Made by a program: the position numbers and the translations under genes
In this document: one piece after another, positions 1-4,961 of the stretch
How the letters are laid out: every line of letters begins with the position of its first letter
Numbering within the stretch: position 1 is the first letter of the stretch
Source of the DNA: Deltaproteobacteria bacterium
Lineage (GTDB): Bacteria > Myxococcota_A > UBA9042 > DTJE01
DNA: 5,489 nucleotides
Reading direction: 5' to 3'
Assembly: GCA_016784945.1 (NCBI GenBank)
Contig: JADHTP010000223.1
Location: 1 to 5,489, forward strand
The notes under the pieces: model-generated
The model's input: only the letters and a program-made list of their open reading frames with translations
What the model was told of the DNA's origin: nothing
Databases searched by the model: none

Positions 1-1452
1 ATCGAAGGTCCGGGCGAAGATGCCGCTCCCCGAGCCGTCCTGTCCCTCGGATTCCCAGGCCACCACGAAACCGTCACCACCCTGCACCACGGGGCTGCGC
101 TGGTCGGACACGTGGGTCTGGTTCACGGTGAATTCGCCCAGGATTTCGTGCCCCTGTATGTCGAAGACACGGGCCAGGATTTCGCCCCCTTCGGCCCCGA
201 ACTGGGGCGACTGGTACACAGCCATGACCCGGTTGCCACCCGCCAGTCCCAGTTTCATCCCCATCTGGGCGCCCTCGGTCGTGGTGTTGGCCGGAAGCTC
301 GGGCCGCCCCACGGACACCTGTCCATCGCGCTGGAAGCGACGGGTCCACACCGCCGTATCCGAATCCACGAAGGCCACCACCCATTCATCGCCGTCCAGG
401 ACGGCCACGGCGGGCTTGACCTGGTCCCCGATGGTGTCGGTATTCACCACCAGGGCCGCCCCGTCGGCGACTCCGTCGTCATGGAACAGCTGGGCCCTGG
501 CAGCCCACCCGTCCAGGTCCCCGTTCATGGCATCGTAGGTCACCACGAAACCGCCGTCCGAAAAGAGCCCCAGCCCCCCCAGGCGCCGATCCGACGTGGC
601 CAGCGGCTCCACACCGAATGTCTCTCCCAGGGGTGTCCCGCCGGCGTCGAACCGCCTGCCCCGCACGAACCGGAGCCCACCCGCGTCAGCAACCGTGTCG
701 TACACGACCACGAAACCACCATCGGACCTCGCCCGCAACCGGATCTTCTGGATCACCTCGGGCTCGGGCACCTGGACCGCGGTCCAGGCCGGCATCTCCG
801 CCATGCCCTGCTTGGTAAGTCTCTGCACCTTGACCTGGCGGCCCGTGGCGTCAATCCAGGCCAGCAGAAAGCGGTCGCTCCCATCGGGGACGGGCGTGGC
901 GTCGAAACCCGAGGCCATCCACACGTCGGTGCCGGCCACCAGCACCACCGAGGTGCCGGACGTCAGGTCGGAGGCCGCCTGAGTGTACCGGATTTCCAGG
1001 GAGGGGCGATCCCCGTCGCCCAAGGCCAGGTTACCCGTCACGTCGTAGGCATCCAGCAGGCCGAAGGTGCCGTCCTTGAAAGCCAGGGGAACGGCCCGCG
1101 CGTCGGACACCTCCAGTTCAGCGGCACAGTCGGTCCCCGTGACCAGGTCGTATTCCATGAGGGCCTTCTGGTGAAGGAGCTTTCCGTCCCACTGATAGAG
1201 ATGGCCCGTGAAGGACCCCTGGGCCGCGCAAGGGTTGCAGTTCACGGCGACGCACGCATTGATCCCGCCCCAGTGCAGGGCCAGGAAGTTCCCCGTGGCA
1301 GTGGACGCCAGGGCAGTTTCGAACTGGCGACCAGTCTTGATGGGGGCCAGGGTGACCTCCTCGTTTTCGCGGCTGCCGAAGGCGTCGGACAGGCGCAGCC
1401 GGTTCTCCTGGGTCCCGTACCCGCCGGTCCCGAACCACTGCGTCACGTACCG
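1..1452 (-). repeat. FVVAW...ARxFD repeats, probable beta-propeller blades
   Basis: A hydrophobic strand recurs in the C-terminal half at residues 813 (YVTQW), 868 (FLALHW), 1007 (FLLAW), 1059 (FVVVY), 1114 (FVVTY), 1169 (WVVAF), 1221 (VMAVY) and 1274 (FVVAW). Regular steps are 52-55 residues from 1007 on; the stretch 875-1005 is less regular and may hold diverged copies. Each clear copy continues with a second strand ending RxFD or similar (RRFDAGG, RRFQRDG, ARVFDIQG, ARTFD) and a GxxxN-type turn. Such repeats are common in secreted bacterial proteins and usually fold as propeller blades; that fold is inferred. More copies probably follow beyond the left edge. Confidence 0.75.
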
Positions 1453-3888
1453 TCCCGATCCCAGGGAAACCAGTGCCGGCTGGCGATGACCCTTGTGCTG
1501 GACGCTGATCTTCTCGGCCACGCACACGTCCGTCACGCCGATGCAGAAACCGTTGGCACACACGTCGGATGTGGTGCACACGTCTCCGTCGTCACACAGG
1601 GTTCCGTCCACTTCCTTCCAGGGAACACACGCCTGCAGGTAGTCGTCGCAAACGCCAACGTGGCACTGGTCACCCACCTCGGCGTTGCAGTCCCGGGGCT
1701 CACCGACCACGCAGTCGCCCAATGCGTCGCAATGGTCGTCCACGGTGCAGAAATCCCCATTGTCACAACCGGTGCCTTCCGGTTTGGGCTGGGTCAGGCA
1801 GGTATAAAATCCCGGTCCCAGGCTGTCGCAGACCCCGATCTCGCACGCCCCCCCCGCGGCCGAAGAACAGTCGGGCCCGAGCCCCGGGACGCAGGCCCCG
1901 TCCACGCAGGCATCCCACAGGGTACACCCGTCATCGTCGGCGTTGCAGTCCTCGCCGTCGGGTTTCTTCTGCTGGTAGCATTCGTCCAGGTCATCGTCGC
2001 ACAGGCCCACCAAGCAGCCGCCCTCCTGCTGGGGGCAGATGCGCGGGCCACCGCCGACGCAGGCGCCGATCCCGTCGCAGTGGTCGTCCACGGTGCAGAA
2101 CAACTCGTCGTCGCAGGGTGTGTCCTGGTCGGCATGGACGGTCACGCACTCATAGCTGTCCGGCCCCGTGCTCACGCAGTCATCGGAGACGCAGATGGTG
2201 TCGTCGTCGCCGCAATACGTCCGCGGTCCCACGATGCACCATCCCTGCTTGCAGGTATCGCCCACGGTGCACCCGTCCCCGTCCGCGTCGCATGCGCTGT
2301 CGTCGGGCAGGGTCACGTGGCTGCATTCGCCGGTGGGCAGATCGCACAGGTCCGTGGTGCACGAATTGTCGTCGTCGCAGTCATCGGGACCGGCACAGCA
2401 CCCCGCCGCCAGGATTCCCTCACACACCCCGGCCTCGCAGGTGTCACCCACGGTGCACAGGTTACCGTCATCGCACTGGATCCCGCTGATGGGGTTGGAC
2501 TTGCAGCCCGTCACGGGATCACAGAGGTCCTGGGTGCAGATGTCGCCGTCGTCGCAGAGCCCGTCGTCCGGGGCATGGCCGCACTCCCCCGTTGCCGGAT
2601 TGCAGAAGTCGAAGGTGCAGTCCAGGTCGTCGGCGCAGATGTCCTCGTCGGTCAGGCTGTCGCAATCGTTGTCCTTGCCGTCGCACTGCTCCTGGGCGCC
2701 CGGGAAACTGAGCACGTCCAGGGGCAGGCAGTCGGTCACGTCCACGAAGCCATCGCCGTCCACGTCCGGGTCGCAGGCATCCCCCTTGTCGTCTTTGTCC
2801 AGGTCCTCCTGCCCAGGATTTTCGACCTCGATGCAGTTGTCCACCTCGTTGGCCACGCCGTCCCCGTCCATGTCCGGGTCCACGCAGTCGGCCATCTTGT
2901 CCCCGTCCAGGTCGCTGAAACCGTCATCGGTGTGTCCGTTGCAGTCGTTGTCCAGGCCATCGCAGACCTCGGGCTTGGGCGGGTCACCCGCGCACAGCTC
3001 GACGGTCCCCACACAGGCGGTCACACCCGGGCACTTGCCGTACTCGTTTTCCACGAAGCAGGCCTGTTCATGAGGGAGATCGTCGGTGATCCCGTTGCAG
3101 TCGTTGTCCTGCCCGTCGCACTGTTCCGCCGCCGGTGTCCCGGCATTGCAGTCGCTGAGTCCATCGGCCTCGCAGAGCCGTTCACCCAGGCAGGCGCCGT
3201 GCTCGTTGGCCACCATGCAGGTGGTGCCCATGTTCAGGGACTTTCCCAACTGGTTGCAGGCGCAGCGGAGCCCCTTGGTCACGCACTGCCGTGTTTCGGT
3301 GCCGTTTCCCAGGACCCTGTCCTCGCAGAGGTAGCCCGACGGACAGGGCTGATCGTCGTCGCAGTAGGCCCCGCAGAACCCCCCTTCCTCCCCGTAGTCC
3401 AGGCACAGGGCCAGGTTGGATTCGGTCTTGGCCTGGCACTCTACGTGGTCCTTGCAGGGCTGGCAGAGCTTGGAGAACCGGGGTAGGCACAGGTAGAAGA
3501 CCTCGGTCCCGATCTCCACGCTGCTGCATGACCAGCCCGAGGGGCAGGTGTCCACGCAGGGCTCCACGCAGATCTGGCCCATCTCCGTGGCCATGCAGAA
3601 GCCATACAGGCAGTCGTCGTTGTCTTCGCAAAGGCACCCGGCGGGTTTGCTCTTCGTGGGGCATTCCGGGGGAATTTCGGGGTCGGTGATTACATCCAGT
3701 TGCGGGGCGTCATCGAAGGGGAGGTCCTGCCCACCCTCGTCGGGAACCTTAGTGTCGTAGGCCACCTCGGGAAACACGTACCCGTCGACGCCACCGCCGA
3801 GGTCCGATTCGCCGCTGGAACCACAACCCGCCGTGGTCAGAAGGACCGCCATTGACACCGCCAAAAGGAACCCGCCACCCTGTCGCAT
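1..3888 (-). CDS. Large Cys/Asp-rich modular surface lipoprotein (partial, C-terminus off left edge)
   Basis: The frame is open for 1296 codons from ATG at 3888 to the window edge, with no stop. The start is supported by a GGGGAG Shine-Dalgarno sequence 8 bases upstream and an immediate lipoprotein signal peptide: MRQGGG, hydrophobic FLLAVSMAVLL, lipobox TAGC with Cys22. Gly at +2 fits outer-membrane sorting. Seen next: an acidic linker (about 23-75); a Cys-rich region (76-256); CDGxDNDC motifs at 257, 309 and 402; Asp-rich thrombospondin-3-like repeats (326-387, e.g. DMDGDGV); about 13 CDDGxxCTxxDxC-type modules (418-789); then repeats with a hydrophobic FVVAW-like strand (about 800-1296). 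CDGxDNDC resembles the MopE-type metal-binding motif, and the CTxxDxC modules resemble the Dictyostelium-type Cys repeat family. Such mixtures are common in myxobacterial cell-surface proteins. A calcium-stabilised, disulfide-rich surface stalk carrying a propeller is inferred. Ligand and function are unknown. No MYXO-CTERM or other anchor is visible because the end is missing. Confidence 0.93.
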   Translation of the reverse strand, partial: MRQGGGFLLAVSMAVLLTTAGCGSSGESDLGGGVDGYVFPEVAYDTKVPDEGGQDLPFDDAPQLDVITDPEIPPECPTKSKPAGCLCEDNDDCLYGFCMATEMGQICVEPCVDTCPSGWSCSSVEIGTEVFYLCLPRFSKLCQPCKDHVECQAKTESNLALCLDYGEEGGFCGAYCDDDQPCPSGYLCEDRVLGNGTETRQCVTKGLRCACNQLGKSLNMGTTCMVANEHGACLGERLCEADGLSDCNAGTPAAEQCDGQDNDCNGITDDLPHEQACFVENEYGKCPGVTACVGTVELCAGDPPKPEVCDGLDNDCNGHTDDGFSDLDGDKMADCVDPDMDGDGVANEVDNCIEVENPGQEDLDKDDKGDACDPDVDGDGFVDVTDCLPLDVLSFPGAQEQCDGKDNDCDSLTDEDICADDLDCTFDFCNPATGECGHAPDDGLCDDGDICTQDLCDPVTGCKSNPISGIQCDDGNLCTVGDTCEAGVCEGILAAGCCAGPDDCDDDNSCTTDLCDLPTGECSHVTLPDDSACDADGDGCTVGDTCKQGWCIVGPRTYCGDDDTICVSDDCVSTGPDSYECVTVHADQDTPCDDELFCTVDDHCDGIGACVGGGPRICPQQEGGCLVGLCDDDLDECYQQKKPDGEDCNADDDGCTLWDACVDGACVPGLGPDCSSAAGGACEIGVCDSLGPGFYTCLTQPKPEGTGCDNGDFCTVDDHCDALGDCVVGEPRDCNAEVGDQCHVGVCDDYLQACVPWKEVDGTLCDDGDVCTTSDVCANGFCIGVTDVCVAEKISVQHKGHRQPALVSLGSGRYVTQWFGTGGYGTQENRLRLSDAFGSRENEEVTLAPIKTGRQFETALASTATGNFLALHWGGINACVAVNCNPCAAQGSFTGHLYQWDGKLLHQKALMEYDLVTGTDCAAELEVSDARAVPLAFKDGTFGLLDAYDVTGNLALGDGDRPSLEIRYTQAASDLTSGTSVVLVAGTDVWMASGFDATPVPDGSDRFLLAWIDATGRQVKVQRLTKQGMAEMPAWTAVQVPEPEVIQKIRLRARSDGGFVVVYDTVADAGGLRFVRGRRFDAGGTPLGETFGVEPLATSDRRLGGLGLFSDGGFVVTYDAMNGDLDGWAARAQLFHDDGVADGAALVVNTDTIGDQVKPAVAVLDGDEWVVAFVDSDTAVWTRRFQRDGQVSVGRPELPANTTTEGAQMGMKLGLAGGNRVMAVYQSPQFGAEGGEILARVFDIQGHEILGEFTVNQTHVSDQRSPVVQGGDGFVVAWESEGQDGSGSGIFARTFD
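1522..2637 (-). repeat. Array of about 13 Cys-rich CDDGxxCTxxDxC-type modules
   Basis: Residues 418-789 are built from short modules starting at Cys418, 445, 472, 504, 533, 559, 592, 618, 648, 674, 708, 734 and 765. From 472 on, two kinds alternate strictly. Type A (472, 533, 592, 648, 708, 765) reads CDDGxxCTxxDxCxxGxC. Type B (504, 559, 618, 674, 734) mostly has CxxGxCD, about five residues, Cys, then a hydrophilic linker. The A-to-A distance is 56-61 residues. The type resembles the Dictyostelium Cys-rich repeat family. A rigid, disulfide-bonded extracellular stalk is the likely role, inferred from architecture. Confidence 0.85.
1597..2292 (-). repeat. Tandem higher-order duplication (ABAB units of about 116 residues)
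   Basis: Inside the Cys array, residues 533-647 and 648-764 are two tandem copies of a four-module unit. First modules match by an extra residue (CDADGDGC and CNADDDGC). Second modules share a GPxxYxC pattern (B at 559 and 674). Third modules share FCTVDDHCD (597 and 713). Fourth modules share GxCDDxLxxC (618 and 734). At DNA level the third modules keep a 26-base stretch with one mismatch (2075-2100 and 1727-1752). The unit probably duplicated within the gene by unequal recombination. Confidence 0.8.
2644..3120 (-). repeat. MopE-type CDGxDNDC metal-binding motifs with intervening TSP3-like calcium repeats
   Basis: Three motifs of form CDGxDNDC[ND][GS]xTD[DE] lie at residues 257-270, 309-322 and 402-415. 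The third has Ser where the others have Gly. Between the second and third (326-387) are Asp-rich runs such as DLDGDK, DPDMDGDGV, DLDKDDKGD and DPDVDGDGF, spaced like thrombospondin type-3 calcium-binding repeats, with an intervening NCIEVENPGQED typical of that family. The motif class takes its name from the MopE copper-binding surface protein of Methylococcus. Which metal is bound here cannot be read from sequence; calcium is the more likely ligand for the Asp runs. Confidence 0.85.
2923..3219 (-). repeat. Duplicated Cys module ending in CDGxDNDC (two copies)
   Basis: Residues 224-270 and 277-322 of the lipoprotein are two copies of one module with a 53-residue period. Both have Cys, three residues, N-E-[HY]-G-x-Cys, then Cys at +6, another Cys 7-8 residues on, then 10 residues later CDGxDNDCNGxTDD. 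Cys224/233/239/247/257/264 align with Cys277/286/292/299/309/316. The regular spacing argues for a folded disulfide module rather than low complexity. This layout, a Cys segment leading into CDGxDNDC, is familiar from myxobacterial surface proteins; metal binding is inferred from the motif. Confidence 0.85.
3823..3888 (-). other. Lipoprotein (Sec/SPII) signal peptide
   Basis: Residues 1-22 of the large lipoprotein. A single Arg at position 2 and a glycine spacer precede an 11-residue hydrophobic core, and the segment ends in LTTAGC. Cleavage by signal peptidase II would leave Cys22 as the lipidated N-terminus, followed by GSSGES, a typical flexible tether. The basic n-region is short (only Arg2), but the Ala-Gly-Cys end is canonical. 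Confidence 0.88.
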
Positions 3889-3896
3889 TTCAACCA

Positions 3897-3902
3897 CTCC
3901 CC
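3897..3902 (-). promoter_or_regulatory. Ribosome binding site of the lipoprotein gene
   Basis: GGGGAG on the minus strand, 8 bases before the ATG at 3888. It fixes the start at this codon, which is also the one followed by the signal peptide. Confidence 0.75.
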
Positions 3903-3918
3903 TGCGTTCCGCCCTGAC

Positions 3919-3948
3919 AGCCTAGCGTAACGGCAGGCCCCTGATCAA
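3919..3948 (-). promoter_or_regulatory. Candidate sigma-70-type promoter of the lipoprotein gene
   Basis: Reading the minus strand, TTGATC (3948-3943) is followed after 18 bases by TAGGCT (3924-3919). The -35 matches consensus in four of six bases. The -10 is of the GC-rich TAGGxT kind, three of six to TATAAT. Transcription would begin near 3911, giving a leader of about 20 bases that includes the ribosome binding site. Both hexamers are imperfect, so this is a candidate only. Confidence 0.35.
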
Positions 3949-3973
3949 GCACGGGGGTTCGATTACGCCCATA

Positions 3974-3987
3974 CGATCAACGATCAA
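3974..3987. repeat. Tandem CGATCAA repeat, with a third GATCAA nearby
   Basis: CGATCAA occurs twice back to back, and GATCAA appears again at 3943-3948, where it overlaps the proposed -35 of the lipoprotein gene. Reading on the minus strand these are three TTGATC words upstream of that gene. They could be regulator boxes or alternative -35 elements, or chance. Confidence 0.4.
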
Positions 3988-3992
3988 CGTTC

Positions 3993-4169
3993 CCCCAAAT
4001 CCGCCGCCAAATCTGCGTCAGAGACGGCGGACACGAGTGCTTTGGCAAGGCAGCAAGCCGATTTGGGCGCAGGCGTACTGGATGTACGTCGAGCACCTAA
4101 TTGGTGAAGCTAACGCAGCCAAAGTGCCGTAGCCGTCGTCGAATCGCGACGCAGGCGGTGAATTTGGGG
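3993..4169. repeat. TIR-bounded foldback element (MITE-like or structured intergenic repeat)
   Basis: The ends are inverted repeats. CCCCAAATCCGCCGCC (3993-4008) pairs with GGCGGTGAATTTGGGG (4154-4169) at 14 of 16 positions. TGCGTC (4014-4019) pairs with GACGCA (4148-4153). Further in, CTTTGGC (4040-4046) pairs with GCCAAAG (4118-4124). Between these lie two small hairpins: GGCGTAC/GTACGTC around loop TGGAT (4072-4090, one G-T pair), and CACC/GGTG around TAATT (4094-4106). The whole thus folds into a long stem with a branched head. There is no plausible ORF inside and no clear target-site duplication. A non-autonomous mobile element or a dispersed structured repeat is inferred; copy number in the genome is unknown. 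Confidence 0.6.
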
Positions 4170-4182
4170 TCCCCTGCCTCCG

Positions 4183-4211
4183 TTGACCCACGTCCCCGTT
4201 CCTGCTAGTAA
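4183..4211 (+). promoter_or_regulatory. Candidate promoter of scoAB
   Basis: TTGACC (4183-4188) is followed after a 17-base spacer by TAGTAA (4206-4211). The -35 is close to TTGACA; the -10 is weak at three of six. Transcription would start near 4218, leaving a leader of under 30 bases. If this promoter is used, the upstream half of the Shine-Dalgarno-masking repeat would not be in the transcript. Confidence 0.35.
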
Positions 4212-4218
4212 CAGCAGG
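4201..4218. promoter_or_regulatory. Palindrome overlapping the putative scoA -10 (possible operator or leader hairpin)
   Basis: CCTGCTAGTAACAGCAGG is a perfect 6-base inverted repeat around a 6-base centre. It covers the proposed -10 of scoAB, where a repressor could block polymerase. If transcription starts further upstream, the same sequence forms a leader hairpin. There is no T-run after it, so it is not an intrinsic terminator. Confidence 0.45.
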
Positions 4219-4245
4219 TCGTAAGTCACCTTCCACGGAGGCACC

Positions 4246-4950
4246 ATGAACAAGGTCTATGAAAGCGCGGAAGCCGCCATCGACGACATCATCGAGGATG
4301 CCACGGTGATGGTGGGCGGATTCGGGCTGTGCGGCAACCCGGAGAACCTGATCCGCGCCATTCACAAGAAGGGAACCAAGGGGTTGACCATCATCAGCAA
4401 CAACTGCGGGATCGACGACGAGGGCCTGGGCATCCTGCTCGGTGCCGGTCAGGTCAGGAAAATGGTCTCCACCTACGTGGGTGAGAACCAGAACTTCGCC
4501 GACCAGTTCCTGTCGGGATCGCTGGAAGTGGACCTCGTGCCCCAGGGCACCTTCGCCGAACGCCTGCGGGCCGGTGGTGCCGGGATCCCCGCCTTCTTCA
4601 CGGCCACGGGCGTCGGCACCGTGGTGGCCGAGGGCAAGGAGGTCCGGGAGTTCGACGGCCGGGAATACGTGATGGAGCGCGCGCTCACCGCCCCCTTCGC
4701 CTTCGTCAAGGCCTGGAAGGGCGACACCCACGGCAACCTGATCTACCGGAAGACCGCCCGGAACTTCAATCCCATGATCGCCACCGCCGGGAGGACCACC
4801 ATCGCGGAGGTGGAAGAGCTGGTGGAGCCCGGTGAACTGGATCCGGACGGGATCCACACGGCGGGCATCTACGTCCAGCGGATCATCAAGGGCGAATCCT
4901 ACAAGAAGCCCATCGAACAGCGCACCGTCCGTCCGCGGCCGGCCGAGTGA
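4246..4950 (+). CDS. scoA: 3-oxoacid CoA-transferase subunit A
   Basis: A 234-residue protein, the usual length for subunit A of family I CoA-transferases (ScoA in Bacillus, AtoD in E. coli). With subunit B it moves CoA from succinyl-CoA or another acyl-CoA to acetoacetate, in the cytoplasm. The family signature GGFxxxGxP is present as GGFGLCGNP (24-32). The residues before it are ED rather than the more usual DG. Also present are SNNCG (51-55), the VSTYVGEN segment (74-81), and PQGTFAERLRAGGAGIPAFF with TGVGT, all characteristic. The start is supported by GGAGG upstream and by an N-terminus (MNKVYESAEAA) like that of homologues. It is the first gene of an operon with scoB, 11 bases apart. 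The exact acyl-CoA donor and acceptor cannot be told from sequence, so a butyrate/acetoacetate or other 3-oxoacid enzyme remains possible. Confidence 0.95.
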   Translation: MNKVYESAEAAIDDIIEDATVMVGGFGLCGNPENLIRAIHKKGTKGLTIISNNCGIDDEGLGILLGAGQVRKMVSTYVGENQNFADQFLSGSLEVDLVPQGTFAERLRAGGAGIPAFFTATGVGTVVAEGKEVREFDGREYVMERALTAPFAFVKAWKGDTHGNLIYRKTARNFNPMIATAGRTTIAEVEELVEPGELDPDGIHTAGIYVQRIIKGESYKKPIEQRTVRPRPAE

Positions 4951-4956
4951 AGGAGG
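4951..4956 (+). promoter_or_regulatory. Ribosome binding site of scoB
   Basis: AGGAGG directly after the scoA stop codon, 5 bases before the scoB ATG at 4962. This strong site lies in the short intercistronic gap and supports both the start choice and balanced translation of the two subunits. Confidence 0.85.
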
Positions 4957-4961
4957 CGAAT

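Larger units (their letters stand above)
4175..4243 (+). promoter_or_regulatory. Inverted repeat masking the scoA ribosome binding site
   Basis: The scoA Shine-Dalgarno sequence GGAGG (4237-4241) lies 4 bases before the ATG, a rather short spacing. It sits within ACGGAGGCA (4235-4243). TGCCTCCGT at 4175-4183 is its perfect 9-base complement. An RNA that includes both would form a stem closing over the 18-base palindrome hairpin and hide the ribosome binding site. This suggests translational control of scoA if transcription begins upstream of 4175. The pairing is seen; the function is inferred. Confidence 0.4.

Noticed and set aside
1569..2489. A 306-codon Arg-rich open frame on the plus strand
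   Set aside because: Another shadow of the Cys-rich array. The Arg/Pro/Ser bias is what GC-rich repeats yield in a wrong frame, and it has no family features.
1522..2637. Regularly spaced repeats as a possible CRISPR array
   Set aside because: The repeats are diverged, in frame and coding, with no identical direct repeats separated by unique spacers.
2168..3073. A 301-codon Ser-rich open frame on the plus strand
   Set aside because: Antisense shadow of the repeat region, with low-complexity Ser/Pro composition and no convincing start context. The minus-strand frame has clear domains.
112..3486. A 1124-codon open frame on the plus strand, opposite the lipoprotein gene
   Set aside because: It is the codon-aligned antisense of the real gene. 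Antisense stops need TTA, CTA or TCA codons in the sense strand, which are rare in this GC-rich gene, so the frame stays open by codon bias. Its Val/Gly/His/Ala-rich product mirrors Asp/Cys-rich coding and shows no domain.
3920..3938. Small GCCT/AGGC hairpin upstream of the lipoprotein gene as a terminator
   Set aside because: The stem is only 4 bases with a long loop, has no T-run, and lies between divergent genes where no transcript needs to end.
4018..4857. A 279-codon open frame on the minus strand opposite scoA
   Set aside because: It overlaps the well-supported scoA and the foldback element, and its product is not recognisable. It is antisense to conserved coding.
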